Below, piece by piece: positions 25,262 to 33,781 of a stretch of DNA of 64,000 nt; positions within the stretch are counted from its first letter, which is position 1; every line of letters starts with the position of its first letter. Source of the DNA: an uncultured Eubacteriales bacterium (GTDB lineage Bacteria; Bacillota; Clostridia; Oscillospirales; Acutalibacteraceae); the NCBI GenBank assembly GCA_900315785.1, contig ONAL01000004.1:19021-83020 (forward strand), written 5' to 3'. The notes beneath the pieces were generated by a model. The model saw only the letters and a program-made list of their open reading frames with translations, had not been told where the DNA came from and made no database searches. The position numbers and the translations under genes are program-made.

Positions 25262-25798
25262 TTATGCTTTTAACAGCGACTTCGGAAAAATCGCCTGAAC
25301 CGCCTTTTTCAGCGGAACGATTACGACCGCGACAATCACCGCGGCGCAGCCGATTTGCAGGAGGTTGCCGGGGATTGAACCGATTGGTACGACGATGTTC
25401 TGATAGATTATCGCCTCGGCAATGTAATAGCCGACAATCTTGATTGCGCAGGCAATCGCCATAGAAATAATGTACCAGTAGAACTTGGGGCTTTTCTCGG
25501 CGATTAATCCGACGGTGTAGCCCATCAGTCCCACAATAACGAGGGTAAACGGCGCCCACGCGGTCCAGCCCGAGAACAGGTCGAACAGCGCCATTCCGAC
25601 GCCGCCCGCAATCGCTCCGACGCGTCTGCCGAACAGGATAGCGCCGACGAAGAGCGGCACGTTGCCGAGGTGGATAAGTCCGCCGTTAGCGGCGACGGGC
25701 AGCCTGATGTTGATGAACGCCGTAAACACATATGTCAGCGCGATGAAAAGCGCCGTGATTGTGATTTGAAAGATTGAAAATGTTCCTTGTTTTTTCAT
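25262..25798 (-). CDS. ECF transporter S component family protein
   Basis: The 178-residue protein has about six membrane helices. IRLPVAANGGLIHLGNVPLF and GAIAGGVGMALFDL near residues 32-75 are typical of the riboflavin/pyrimidine-type S components of energy-coupling factor vitamin transporters; the short N-terminus holds the hydrophobic A-x-x-x-A helix used to dock with EcfT. It would capture a vitamin and work with a shared EcfA/EcfT module encoded elsewhere. The ligand cannot be read. Upstream lie several ACTGTC/GACAGT motifs. Confidence 0.82.
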   Translation of the reverse strand: MKKQGTFSIFQITITALFIALTYVFTAFINIRLPVAANGGLIHLGNVPLFVGAILFGRRVGAIAGGVGMALFDLFSGWTAWAPFTLVIVGLMGYTVGLIAEKSPKFYWYIISMAIACAIKIVGYYIAEAIIYQNIVVPIGSIPGNLLQIGCAAVIVAVVIVPLKKAVQAIFPKSLLKA

Positions 25799-25845
25799 AT
25801 TGATTACTCCTAACTGTCTTTGAAGGTTATTGCCTTATGCAAGTG

Positions 25846-25907
25846 ATTATAGCTCAATGACTGTCCTTTTTAAAGAGACAGTTTTTAACTATTATATAAG
25901 GACAGTT
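25846..25907 (-). promoter_or_regulatory. Promoter and ACTGTC repeats of the ECF gene
   Basis: On the minus strand TATAAT (25846-25851) lies 17 bases after a weak TTTAAA. Overlapping it is a perfect inverted repeat ACTGTCCTT / AAGGACAGT (arms 25859-25867 and 25898-25906), and between these arms a further GACAGT. Another ACTGTC lies in the leader at 25813-25818. This may be a vitamin-repressor site; the TGTC/GACA core recalls NiaR operators, which is only a suggestion. The repeat may also act as the 3' hairpin of the gamma-glutamyl operon. Confidence 0.4.
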
Positions 25908-25920
25908 AGAGAGCGTTCAG

Positions 25921-27303
25921 TTATAATTCTGCAAAGCTTTTTACAACGCTCTCGAGGCTCTCGCCGTTTTTCAGCCTGGCGGTCATCGACTTTGCGGGAT
26001 TGGTTCTCGTTTCAATCCGTTCATAGAGAGGGGAGAGAAACCTTTCCTCGCCGAGACCCCTTTGCTTCAAGCCCTCTCGGCTAATGTTGACGATTTTTTC
26101 AGCCAGAGCGTAGACCTTGTCCTGATTAATGAATTCGGGCAGCTCGCTTCTGACAAAGAGTTTTCGAAGCTCGCTCTGGTTATAGCCGTTGTGGTAGAGC
26201 GTTGTGTCGTTGTCGAGGATATAGGCGAGCTCGTCAAGCTTATCCATAAGTCCCGCGTGAAATGCCGCCGAGCTCATACAGTCGTGAATCGGCTGACAGC
26301 AAACGCTGCGGAACTCGACCGTGCCTCTGAATGTCAAATCCTCGAACTTGAATGTTCTGAGGTACTTTATATCGTCAGCTTCGGGTGTGAAGCTTATTTT
26401 TTTGTACCCGCCGTTTTCGTAGTATTCGCCCTCGATTGTGTCCGAGGTCATATACTCCACGATGTTTATCGGCTCAAAGTTAATATACTTGTCGCCGCGT
26501 TCGACGCAGTAAATGCTGGTGGACGAGATGTAGCTGAGGATATCGTCCACGTTCTCGATGTCGCACTCGTACATACCGATGTTGTGCGGATTAATTCCGT
26601 GGGTGCTGTTCTCCCAGAACATATCGCGCACACAGCTCAGCTCGCCGTGCTCCCCGAGCAGCAGCGAATTGTTGAACAGCAGCGCCTTTATCGGCTCGAG
26701 CTTCGAGAACGCGTTGAGCGTCATCGGGAGCTTGTCGTATTCGACGTCGAGCTGAACCTGAGACGCGCTTGAGAACGTGCCGAAGTCAGGATATTCGTGA
26801 AAGTACATCGGGAGCTCGTAATTTTTGTAAGACGCAAGATGATGAAACAGCATTCTGTAGCGTCCGTTCTCAATCGGAACATTGTGATTGTACTTGCGGT
26901 ACGGGTTTACGCCCATACCCGTCAGCGTGTAGTTGTACTCCCTGAAATACTCCTGAATGAAGCTGTAGTAGCTCTTGAATCGGCTGTGAATCTCCGCAAG
27001 GCTCCGCTCCTTGCCGAACGACAGCTCGAGGTTGTTGTACGAGCAGTCGTACGAGAGGATGTCGCCGTTTTTCGGGCTCTGAGCCGAGTAGATGTTGCCT
27101 TGGTCGTCAATGCCTGCTGCCTTGAAGCCGAAACGCTCAATGAACTTGTGCGTGAGTCTGTGGATAACATCGAAGTCCACGGCTTCCTTGTTCAGATTGA
27201 CAATCGGCATTTCGATTTCCACGCCGATATAATCCTGCCGCCAGTGTCTTGTCGGCTCGATATAGCGGCGGTACAGCAGGTCGATAACAGTTTTTTTGTC
27301 CAT
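25921..27303 (-). CDS. GCS2-type glutamate-cysteine ligase-like protein
   Basis: The 460-residue product starts at ATG 27303. DYIGVEIEMPIVN (about 29-41) is the ATP/Glu-binding opening of the GCS2/EgtA-like carboxylate-amine ligases; SYDCSYNNLELSF and RGTVEFRSVCCQP (about 350) match other conserved strands of that superfamily. Such enzymes ligate the gamma-carboxyl of glutamate to an amine, most often cysteine. It is the third gene of an operon with a GshA-type ligase and a class II amidotransferase. Having two different gamma-glutamyl ligases together suggests the second has another acceptor; this is inference. Confidence 0.78.
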   Translation of the reverse strand: MDKKTVIDLLYRRYIEPTRHWRQDYIGVEIEMPIVNLNKEAVDFDVIHRLTHKFIERFGFKAAGIDDQGNIYSAQSPKNGDILSYDCSYNNLELSFGKERSLAEIHSRFKSYYSFIQEYFREYNYTLTGMGVNPYRKYNHNVPIENGRYRMLFHHLASYKNYELPMYFHEYPDFGTFSSASQVQLDVEYDKLPMTLNAFSKLEPIKALLFNNSLLLGEHGELSCVRDMFWENSTHGINPHNIGMYECDIENVDDILSYISSTSIYCVERGDKYINFEPINIVEYMTSDTIEGEYYENGGYKKISFTPEADDIKYLRTFKFEDLTFRGTVEFRSVCCQPIHDCMSSAAFHAGLMDKLDELAYILDNDTTLYHNGYNQSELRKLFVRSELPEFINQDKVYALAEKIVNISREGLKQRGLGEERFLSPLYERIETRTNPAKSMTARLKNGESLESVVKSFAEL

Positions 27304-27316
27304 AAATTTACTCCTA

Positions 27317-28090
27317 TTAAAGGTTCGAGAAAATCTGATAGAGCAGCTTGATTTGCTCTTCGTTCTCGACATACTCGTTGCCGTGCGCCGTTCCCGCAAG
27401 CGCAAGCCTGCCCTTCTTGTACGCAAGAAGCTGCGCAAAGCTCACTTCCTTCCAACCCTCGTCGCTGAGCGGCTGAGTTGAAAAGATTGTCGTTCCGTCG
27501 CTTTCGAGATAATGAAGCGTTTTCTTGCAGTTGGTGTGTACATAGACGTAGTGTCCGTCGGTGAGTATGAGGTTGAGCTTGTTGCCTCTCGACATATTTT
27601 TCACGACGCAGTCGAGAATTTCAAACCGCTCCTCAAAGCTGAGTTTCGCCTTTTTCTCCTTCTGCGCCAGATTGATTTTGTCGAGAATATAGAGGAAAAT
27701 CCTCTCGCTGTCCGTGTCTCCGCTCTGCTTTTTTACATATTTCTCAAGCGGCGGATAGTCAAAAATCGTGCCGTTGTGAATGAGCGTCCACGTCCTGCCG
27801 AAGTTGTCCTTTCCCGTGTAGGGATGACAGTTGCGGTACTCCACATTACCGATTGTCGCGTAACGGATATGCGCGAGCAGAATTTTCTCGGTTATCGGCT
27901 GCGATAGCCTTTCGCCGAGGTAATGGCTGTCAAGAGCCCGTATGCTCTCCTTTTCTATGAGCGCGCCGTTTCTCGATACGCAAGCGAGCCCCCAGCCGTG
28001 AGGGTGCTTGTCGCTGTGAGAAAAAAACGTCCGCAAGTATTCGTTTGCGTAGATTTCGTCACGCGCCGAGAATCCGAATAATTCACACAT
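27317..28090 (-). CDS. Class II glutamine amidotransferase (YafJ/EgtC-like)
   Basis: The 257-residue product starts MCELFGFSA at 28090; Cys2 becomes the N-terminal nucleophile. HPHGWGLACV, LLAHIRYATIGNV and WTLIHNGTIFDY are the glutamine-site motifs of this single-domain family. In mycobacteria EgtC, a member, removes the gamma-glutamyl group during ergothioneine synthesis beside the GCS2-type ligase EgtA. Here it sits between two gamma-glutamyl ligases, overlapping the first by eight bases, which points to a gamma-glutamyl amidase role in thiol or peptide metabolism. Confidence 0.85.
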   Translation of the reverse strand: MCELFGFSARDEIYANEYLRTFFSHSDKHPHGWGLACVSRNGALIEKESIRALDSHYLGERLSQPITEKILLAHIRYATIGNVEYRNCHPYTGKDNFGRTWTLIHNGTIFDYPPLEKYVKKQSGDTDSERIFLYILDKINLAQKEKKAKLSFEERFEILDCVVKNMSRGNKLNLILTDGHYVYVHTNCKKTLHYLESDGTTIFSTQPLSDEGWKEVSFAQLLAYKKGRLALAGTAHGNEYVENEEQIKLLYQIFSNL

Positions 28091-29324
28091 ATGGGTCGCC
28101 CCTTTCTGCGTATTGCCGCGCGAGCTCAAGCCCGAGGTTCAGATAATCGGAGCCGAACCTGTCTCTCACGAGCCGCGCGTAGCGGTTTCCGCCGAGCTTC
28201 TTGTACTGAAAGTCGAGCGCTTCGAAAAACTCGGGTAGGTATTTCTGAGCAAAGTCTCGGATTTTGTCAAGAGTTTCCTTTGCGGCTCTCCTTACGCATA
28301 TGCTTTCGCCGTCGAGAATAATCCTGTTTGAATCGTCGTACAGCGCGGCGGTTTTGATGTTTTCAATTGCGCGGATTTGCTCGCGGTCGCTGAGGTCAGC
28401 CTTGTCAAGCGAGCAAAGCCAGAGAATAAGCAGATGTATAAAGTCCACGTCCTCGCGCATAATTCCGACGCGCGAGAACGGATTAATATCGAGCATTCGC
28501 AGCTCGATGTGGTTAACGCCGTTTTTGAGCCTTTCAAGCGTGTTTTCGCCCCTCGGCTTGAGCCTGATGGGGTAGTAGAGCTCGCCCGAGGATTTCAGCA
28601 GCCCCGAGCTGATGTATTTCTGAATACTGTCGGCGTAGCTCTCGACCGAGCTGTAGCTCAGCGTCGGGATAAAGTCGTTCCAATATCCCGCGTCGCCGCA
28701 GCGTACCGAGGCATAGCGGTAGCGGTCAATCTCGCTGAGCGCCGTGTTGCTGATATAGGAGCTGTCGAGCAGAGGGCTCGCCGCCGTGAGGTATACGATT
28801 AGCCAGCTGTATTTTATCAGCTTTTCAGCGAGGTCAAGGTACAACTCATCCTTGCTCTGACCGCATACGCCGAGCAGAACGTCTGAGAACGAAAAGTTGT
28901 AGTGAATACCCGAGAACAGCATTTTCATTTTGCCGTACTTTTTGGAAAGATAGTTGCGGTATTCCTCCTTGCCCTTGTTCTGCTGAGAGAACTTCGCAAT
29001 CGGGATATCGTCCTCACCGTCTGTGAACGGCGGATTTGAGAAGCTCCAGAGGTACTCGCCGTTTTCGCTGATTTTGCTGTATACCTTGTCGTGGAGCCTG
29101 TTCATATGCTCCGTCAGCGCAAAGCTGTCCGTAAAAACGTCGCTTACAAATTCTATTTGATTTTCGCAGAAATCGCGGCTGACGTTGCGGTCGTCCTCGG
29201 AAAAGGGGTGGGAAGTGTGTGAGAGCCTGCCGTCAGATGTTATGCGCAGACATTCCTTTTCTATTCCGATTTCGTCAAACCTTACCGCTTTTCTGAGTGC
29301 CTGATTGCTGAAATCCAATGCCAT
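28083..29324 (-). CDS. gshA: Glutamate-cysteine ligase, GshA type
   Basis: The 413-residue product resembles the ligase half of clostridial and enterococcal GshA/GshAB: FDEIGIEKECLRI (ATP-Glu site), FCENQIEFVSD, the Met-rich KMLFSGIHYNFSF and HIELRMLDINPFS. It would make gamma-glutamylcysteine. The ATP-grasp half for glutathione synthesis is absent and no gshB is in the window, so the end product may be gamma-glutamylcysteine or another thiol. It is the first gene of a three-gene operon with promoter at 29378-29406. Confidence 0.88.
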   Translation of the reverse strand: MALDFSNQALRKAVRFDEIGIEKECLRITSDGRLSHTSHPFSEDDRNVSRDFCENQIEFVSDVFTDSFALTEHMNRLHDKVYSKISENGEYLWSFSNPPFTDGEDDIPIAKFSQQNKGKEEYRNYLSKKYGKMKMLFSGIHYNFSFSDVLLGVCGQSKDELYLDLAEKLIKYSWLIVYLTAASPLLDSSYISNTALSEIDRYRYASVRCGDAGYWNDFIPTLSYSSVESYADSIQKYISSGLLKSSGELYYPIRLKPRGENTLERLKNGVNHIELRMLDINPFSRVGIMREDVDFIHLLILWLCSLDKADLSDREQIRAIENIKTAALYDDSNRIILDGESICVRRAAKETLDKIRDFAQKYLPEFFEALDFQYKKLGGNRYARLVRDRFGSDYLNLGLELARQYAERGDPYV

Positions 29325-29343
29325 AAAATCACCTATGCCTAAT

Positions 29344-29366
29344 ATACCTATCTGTTTAGTAGGAAT
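29344..29366 (-). promoter_or_regulatory. Inverted repeat in the leader of the gamma-glutamyl operon
   Basis: Read on the minus strand the arms are ATTCCTA and TAGGTAT around a 9-base spacer, between the -10 and the gshA start. The shape resembles Rrf2/CymR-type sites that control sulfur genes in Firmicutes; the assignment is tentative. Confidence 0.4.
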
Positions 29367-29377
29367 TATTTTCTACA

Positions 29378-29406
29378 ATAATACCACAACTTTGGTAGGT
29401 TTTCAA
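29378..29406 (-). promoter_or_regulatory. Promoter of the gamma-glutamyl operon
   Basis: TTGAAA (29401-29406) and TATTAT (29378-29383) on the minus strand, spacer 17 bases. Confidence 0.7.
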
Positions 29407-29444
29407 GTGTTTGAGCGAATCTTTTTGATTTTGTGCCTAAAGGA

Positions 29445-29479
29445 GGAAGGCGCACCCGCAAAACCGCGGATACGCCTTC
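29445..29479 (-). terminator. Terminator of the amt transcript
   Basis: Read on the minus strand GAAGGCG and TCCGCGG pair with GCGGGTGCGCCTTC around a small loop, followed by CTCCTTT, downstream of the Amt-PII gene. Confidence 0.6.
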
Positions 29480-29542
29480 TATAGTAAAGAATGGATATGG
29501 ACTTTCGTCCTCGGGGGAAACTAGCTATATCACTTGTAAAAC

Positions 29543-31300
29543 TTATTCTACATCCTGTAATGCGTCGAAGCCTGTTTCGCCCGTTCTGACCTTTACAACA
29601 TCCTCGACGTCGTATACGAAGATTTTACCGTCGCCGATGTGTCCTGTGTAAAGCGTCTTTTTGGCAGCTTCGATTACAGCCGATACAGGTACAGCGCAAA
29701 CCACGATATCAACCTGTACCTTGGGTAAGAGGTTAGCCTCAATCTGTACACCGCGATAATACTCGGGCTTGCCCTTCTGAGCGCCGCAGCCGAGAACGTG
29801 GGATACGGTCATACCTGTGATGCCGATTGCCATCATAGCGTTCTTGAGGGGTTCGAGCCTTGACTCCTTACATACAATCTCAACTTTTGTGAGCTTCGGT
29901 ACGTTTTCGTCAAATGTCGGAACCTTCTTAACGGGGATAGCTTCCGCAACAGGTGTGTCGCCGCTGACAAGAACGGGGTTGTCGCCTTCCTCGATGTACT
30001 CGGGAATCATAGCGAAGCCTGCGTATGCAGAAGGCATATTATGCTCGGTAGCGTCAAGACCTGTGACTTCTTCTTCACGGCTGACTCTGAGACCGACAAT
30101 CTTCTTGATGAGGAGGAATGTGATTGTGATAGTAACGGCAGTCCATAAAGCAACAGCCGCAAAGCCTACAAACTGTAAGCCCAGAAGCTCGAAGCCGCCG
30201 CCGTAGAATAAACCTGTGAGCTTCTTGCCTGCCGCGTTGGCAACTGCGTAGCCGGGAGCTGTGTCTGTAGCGAACAAACCTACGGAAAGCGTACCCCAGA
30301 TACCGTTCATCATATGTACAGCAACCGCGCCGACAGGGTCGTCGATGTGGAGCTTGTAGTCGAGGAGCCATACTCCGAATACTACGAGCAGACCCGCAAC
30401 AAGACCGATAACGATAGCGCCGAAGGCGTCTGTTACGTCACAGGGAGCCGTGATAGCTACAAGACCTGCGAGCGAAGCGTTCAGACACATACTTACGTCG
30501 GGCTTGCCGTACTTAACCCAGGTGAAAATCATACATGTAACGGTAGCAATTGCGGGAGCTACGGTAGTTGTCAGGAAGATAGAGCCGAGCTGAGCGACAG
30601 ATGTAGCGGCAGCGCCGTTAAATCCGTACCAGCCGAGCCAAAGGATGAACACGCCGAGCGCGCCCAGAGCGATGTTGTGACCGGGGAAAGCGCCGACCTT
30701 TGTGACCTTGCCTTCCTTGTTTCTCTTGAACTTACCGATACGTGCTCCGAGGATTTTCGCGCCGATGAGAGCGGAGATACCGCCGACCATATGGATAGCG
30801 CAGGAGCCTGCGAAATCGTGGAAGCCGAGCTGGTTGAGCCAGCCGCCGCCCCAAATCCAGTGAGCCTCGATGGGATAGATGAACGCGGAGATAATTCCTG
30901 AATAGATACAGTATGAGAGGAACTTTGTGCGTTCTGCCATTGCGCCCGAAACGATAGTAGCGGTTGTGGCGCAGAATACGAGGTTAAATACAAAGCTTGA
31001 AAAATTGAAGTTCTGATACGATGTGAAGAGGTCGAATCCGGGTTTTCCGATAAAACCGACCAGATCCTCGCCCATCAGCAAGCAGAAACCGATGGCGATA
31101 AAGGTTACTGTACCGATACAGAAGTCCATCAGGTTTTTCATAATGATGTTGCCTGTGTTCTTTGCTCTGGTAAAGCCTGCTTCTACCATTGCAAAGCCGG
31201 CCTGCATCCAGAATACCAGTGCGGCTCCGATCAGGAACCAGACTGCAAATAGTTGTTCAGAGGTTGCCTGAGTGACAAACTCTTTGATTGCTTCATTCAT
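29543..31300 (-). CDS. amt: Ammonium transporter fused to a PII signalling domain
   Basis: The 585-residue product has eleven Amt helices (about residues 15-420) with FWMQAGFAMVEAGFTRAKN, the FIYPIEAHWIWGGGWL segment, FAGSCAIHMVGG, and AVAVHMMNGIWGT (pore His). A linker leads to a C-terminal PII (GlnB-like) domain at about 465-575: KVEIVCKESRLEPLKNAMM, ITGMTVSHVLGCGAQKG and TGHIGDGKIFVYDVEDVVKVRTGE, a near-complete PII signature. In most bacteria PII is a separate protein that blocks AmtB; here gate and regulator are one chain. It follows glnN with an intervening terminator-like hairpin. Confidence 0.93.
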   Translation of the reverse strand: MNEAIKEFVTQATSEQLFAVWFLIGAALVFWMQAGFAMVEAGFTRAKNTGNIIMKNLMDFCIGTVTFIAIGFCLLMGEDLVGFIGKPGFDLFTSYQNFNFSSFVFNLVFCATTATIVSGAMAERTKFLSYCIYSGIISAFIYPIEAHWIWGGGWLNQLGFHDFAGSCAIHMVGGISALIGAKILGARIGKFKRNKEGKVTKVGAFPGHNIALGALGVFILWLGWYGFNGAAATSVAQLGSIFLTTTVAPAIATVTCMIFTWVKYGKPDVSMCLNASLAGLVAITAPCDVTDAFGAIVIGLVAGLLVVFGVWLLDYKLHIDDPVGAVAVHMMNGIWGTLSVGLFATDTAPGYAVANAAGKKLTGLFYGGGFELLGLQFVGFAAVALWTAVTITITFLLIKKIVGLRVSREEEVTGLDATEHNMPSAYAGFAMIPEYIEEGDNPVLVSGDTPVAEAIPVKKVPTFDENVPKLTKVEIVCKESRLEPLKNAMMAIGITGMTVSHVLGCGAQKGKPEYYRGVQIEANLLPKVQVDIVVCAVPVSAVIEAAKKTLYTGHIGDGKIFVYDVEDVVKVRTGETGFDALQDVE

Positions 31301-31320
31301 AGTTTTTCATCTCCCAAATA

Positions 31321-31360
31321 ATTAAAAGGGCGCGCTGCTCCGTCGGGAACAACACGCCTT
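31321..31360 (-). promoter_or_regulatory. Terminator-like hairpin between glnN and amt
   Basis: On the minus strand a stem of 13 or more pairs (GGCGTGTTGTTCC with GGAGCAGCGCGCC) has a CGAC loop and a TTTTAATT tail, 20 bases before the amt start. It may end the glnN transcript or act as an attenuator for amt; I see no separate amt promoter. Confidence 0.65.
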
Positions 31361-31382
31361 TGTGTTGATAAGAAATACGCTT

Positions 31383-33473
31383 TTATACTCCGAAAAGTAT
31401 CTCGCCGTATGACGGATAAGGCCAGTACTCAGCCGAGGTTTCTGTTTCCATACTGTCGCCGAGCGTTCTTAACTCCTGCATAAGCTCGAATACAGTGTTT
31501 CTGTAATACTTCGCGAGCTCGAGGTTGTCCGTGTAATCGCCCGAAGCCTTGACTGCTTTGTCGAGCTCGTCGGTTTTCTTTACGAATTCCTCGAGCTTGT
31601 CGGAGAGACTGTCGATAAGCTGTTCCTCGGCATATGTGGAAACCTTTGATGAAACGCTCTTCTTGACCGCAGCGGCGTCTGCAAGCTCCTTGACAAAGGA
31701 GATAACCGCGGGGGTGATGTTCTTTTTCGCCATATCGACCATAGTCAGTGCCTCGATATGGAGAAGCTTGGAGTAATGCTCAAGCTCGATTTCGTATCTC
31801 GCGTGCATTTCCGCTTCGCTTACAATACCGTTGAGAGCGAACAGGTCGATGTTCTTTTTGTCGATGTAGTGCTCCATAGCCTCGGGAAGGCTCTTGTAGT
31901 TGCAAAGTCCGCGCTTCTCGGCTTCCTCAACCCACTCGTCTGAGTAGTTGTCGCCGTTGAAGATGATTCTTCTGTGCTCGGAGAGAACCTTCCTGATGAG
32001 CGCCTTGAGAGCTGCCTCGAGGTCGTCTGCGTCCTTGAGCTCAGCGTAGAACTGGCTGAGTTCCTCCGCAACCATTGTGTTGAGCATATAGTTCGGGCAA
32101 GCGATGTTGAGCGAGGAGCCGAGAGCTCTGAACTCGAACTTGTTGCCTGTGAATGCGAACGGTGAGGTTCTGTTACGGTCTGAGTTGTCCTTCTTGAAAT
32201 CGGGAAGAACATCAACGCCTGTCTGCATATCAGCCTTGTCGTGGCTTGTGTAGGGCTTGCCGTCGATAATGCTGTCTACCAGCGCTCCGAGGTCGTCGCC
32301 GAGGTACATCGAGATGATTGCGGGCGGAGCCTCGTTAGCTCCGAGTCTGTGGTCGTTGCCCGCGGACGCAACAGTGATTCTGAGAAGGTCCTGATACTCG
32401 TCGACAGCCTTGACAACAGCTGCGAGGAAGAGCTGAAACTGTAAGTTCTCCTCGGGCTTCTTACCGGGGTCAAGCAGGTTTTCGCCTGTGTCGGTCGAGA
32501 TTGACCAGTTGTTGTGCTTGCCCGAGCCGTTAACACCCGCGAAGGGCTTTTCGTGAAGCAGACATACAAGTCCGTGCTTCTCGGCGGTTTTCTTCATAAC
32601 CTCCATTGTCAGCTCGTTGTGGTCTGTCGCAATGTTCGAGGTTGTAAAAATCGGTGCAAGCTCGTGCTGTGAGGGAGCAACCTCGTTGTGCTTTGTCTTT
32701 GCGAGAACGCCGAGCTTCCAGAGCTCCGCGTCAAGGTCGCGCATATACGCCGCAACTCTTGTCTTGATGGAACCGAAGTAATGGTCGTCGAGCTCCTGTC
32801 CCTTGGGAGCCATAGCTCCGAAAAGCGTTCTGCCTGTGTAAATCAAATCGGGACGAGCGTCGTACATCTTCTTATCAATAAGGAAGTACTCCTGCTCGGG
32901 ACCGACGGTTGTTGTAACTCTCTTTACGCTGTCCTTGCCGAGAAGTCTGAGGATTTTGCAAGCCTCGCCGCTGAGCTTTTCCATCGAACGCAGAAGCGGA
33001 GTTTTCTTGTCGAGAACCTCTCCTGTGTAGGAACAGAAGGCTGTCGGGATATACAGCGTGCCGTCTCTGATAAATGCGGGTGAGGTCGGGTCCCAGGTTG
33101 TGTAGCCTCTCGCCTCAAATGTTGCTCTGATTCCGCCTGAGGGGAACGAGGAAGCGTCGGGCTCGCCCTTGATGAGCTCTTTGCCTGAAAATTCCATAAT
33201 AATCTGACCGTCGCCGTTGGGACAGATGAAGCTGTCGTGCTTTTCAGCGGTAACGCCTGTCATCGGCTGGAACCAGTGAGTGTAGTGGGTGCAGCCCATC
33301 TCAACCGCCCAATCCTTCATCGCGTTAGCGACTACGTTTGCGACGCTGAGGTCGAGAGCCTCGCCGTTCTCAATTGTTTTTCTGAGAGCCTTGTAGGTAG
33401 CCTTGGGGAGCCTCTCCTGCATTTTCTTGTCGTTGAATACATTGATTCCAAACTGTTCTGCCGTGTTTTTCAT
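31383..33473 (-). CDS. glnN: Glutamine synthetase type III
   Basis: The 696-residue product (ATG 33473) has the size of GlnN rather than the 450 residues of [65 protein letters not shown] and [18 protein letters not shown] (metal/glutamate site) are characteristic. It makes glutamine from glutamate and ammonia and, with GltBD encoded divergently, forms the GS-GOGAT cycle. Regulation: consensus promoter at 33577-33605 and a hairpin directly at the start of the transcript. Confidence 0.95.
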   Translation of the reverse strand: MKNTAEQFGINVFNDKKMQERLPKATYKALRKTIENGEALDLSVANVVANAMKDWAVEMGCTHYTHWFQPMTGVTAEKHDSFICPNGDGQIIMEFSGKELIKGEPDASSFPSGGIRATFEARGYTTWDPTSPAFIRDGTLYIPTAFCSYTGEVLDKKTPLLRSMEKLSGEACKILRLLGKDSVKRVTTTVGPEQEYFLIDKKMYDARPDLIYTGRTLFGAMAPKGQELDDHYFGSIKTRVAAYMRDLDAELWKLGVLAKTKHNEVAPSQHELAPIFTTSNIATDHNELTMEVMKKTAEKHGLVCLLHEKPFAGVNGSGKHNNWSISTDTGENLLDPGKKPEENLQFQLFLAAVVKAVDEYQDLLRITVASAGNDHRLGANEAPPAIISMYLGDDLGALVDSIIDGKPYTSHDKADMQTGVDVLPDFKKDNSDRNRTSPFAFTGNKFEFRALGSSLNIACPNYMLNTMVAEELSQFYAELKDADDLEAALKALIRKVLSEHRRIIFNGDNYSDEWVEEAEKRGLCNYKSLPEAMEHYIDKKNIDLFALNGIVSEAEMHARYEIELEHYSKLLHIEALTMVDMAKKNITPAVISFVKELADAAAVKKSVSSKVSTYAEEQLIDSLSDKLEEFVKKTDELDKAVKASGDYTDNLELAKYYRNTVFELMQELRTLGDSMETETSAEYWPYPSYGEILFGV

Positions 33474-33514
33474 AGTATTCTCTCCATTCCTTAAAATGAC
33501 TTTGAAATAAACAA

Positions 33515-33562
33515 AGCAAGGGTGCCGAAAACCCATAAGTCTGAGTTTGCAGCACCCTTGCT
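33515..33562 (-). promoter_or_regulatory. glnN leader hairpin (possible attenuator)
   Basis: On the minus strand AGCAAGGGTGC and GCACCCTTGCT form a perfect 11-bp stem with a 26-base loop, followed by TTTGTTTATTTC. It starts within about 15 bases of the predicted transcription start, so it would form as soon as RNA leaves the polymerase. The T-rich tail suggests termination/antitermination control. Confidence 0.6.
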
Positions 33563-33576
33563 GTGTCGATGATGTA

Positions 33577-33605
33577 AGTATACACTAACCAAATCCGTTT
33601 GTCAA
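33577..33605 (-). promoter_or_regulatory. glnN promoter
   Basis: TTGACA (33600-33605) and TATACT (33577-33582) on the minus strand, spacer 17. Confidence 0.75.
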
Positions 33606-33617
33606 TAGGAAATTGCA
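33599..33617 (-). promoter_or_regulatory. Shared glnN/gltB promoter motif, glnN copy
   Basis: TGCAATTTCCTATTGACAA overlaps the glnN -35. The gltB promoter has the same 19 bases with one change (33707-33725) in the same place relative to its -35. Confidence 0.65.
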
Positions 33618-33641
33618 AGTTTTTTTATTTTTCTTGCAATT
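33611..33641. repeat. Inverted repeat between the divergent glnN and gltB promoters
   Basis: AATTGCAAG and CTTGCAATT form a perfect 9-bp inverted repeat around a 13-base T-rich spacer. One arm overlaps the glnN copy of the shared promoter motif. It may be a regulator site. Confidence 0.5.
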
Positions 33642-33706
33642 AATTTATTTTTGTCTTTCAATTTATATAAATAAAAGAAAAAAATGAAAGTTTTCACAAA
33701 GAAAAA

Positions 33707-33725
33707 TGCAATTTTCTATTGACAA
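33707..33725 (+). promoter_or_regulatory. Shared glnN/gltB promoter motif, gltB copy
   Basis: TGCAATTTTCTATTGACAA overlaps the gltB -35 and differs from the glnN copy at one base of 19. Confidence 0.65.
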
Positions 33726-33747
33726 CCATTCATAACGGCTGTATAAT
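33719..33747 (+). promoter_or_regulatory. gltB promoter
   Basis: Perfect TTGACA (33719-33724) and TATAAT (33742-33747), spacer 17, about 35 bases before the start codon. Confidence 0.88.
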
Positions 33748-33781
33748 AATTGACGTTAAATATGCCGAAAGGATGATTGGA

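Noticed and set aside
25799-25850. Leader of the ECF gene considered as a riboswitch
   Set aside because: The transcribed part is only about 40 bases and shows no preQ1, TPP, FMN or cobalamin signature.
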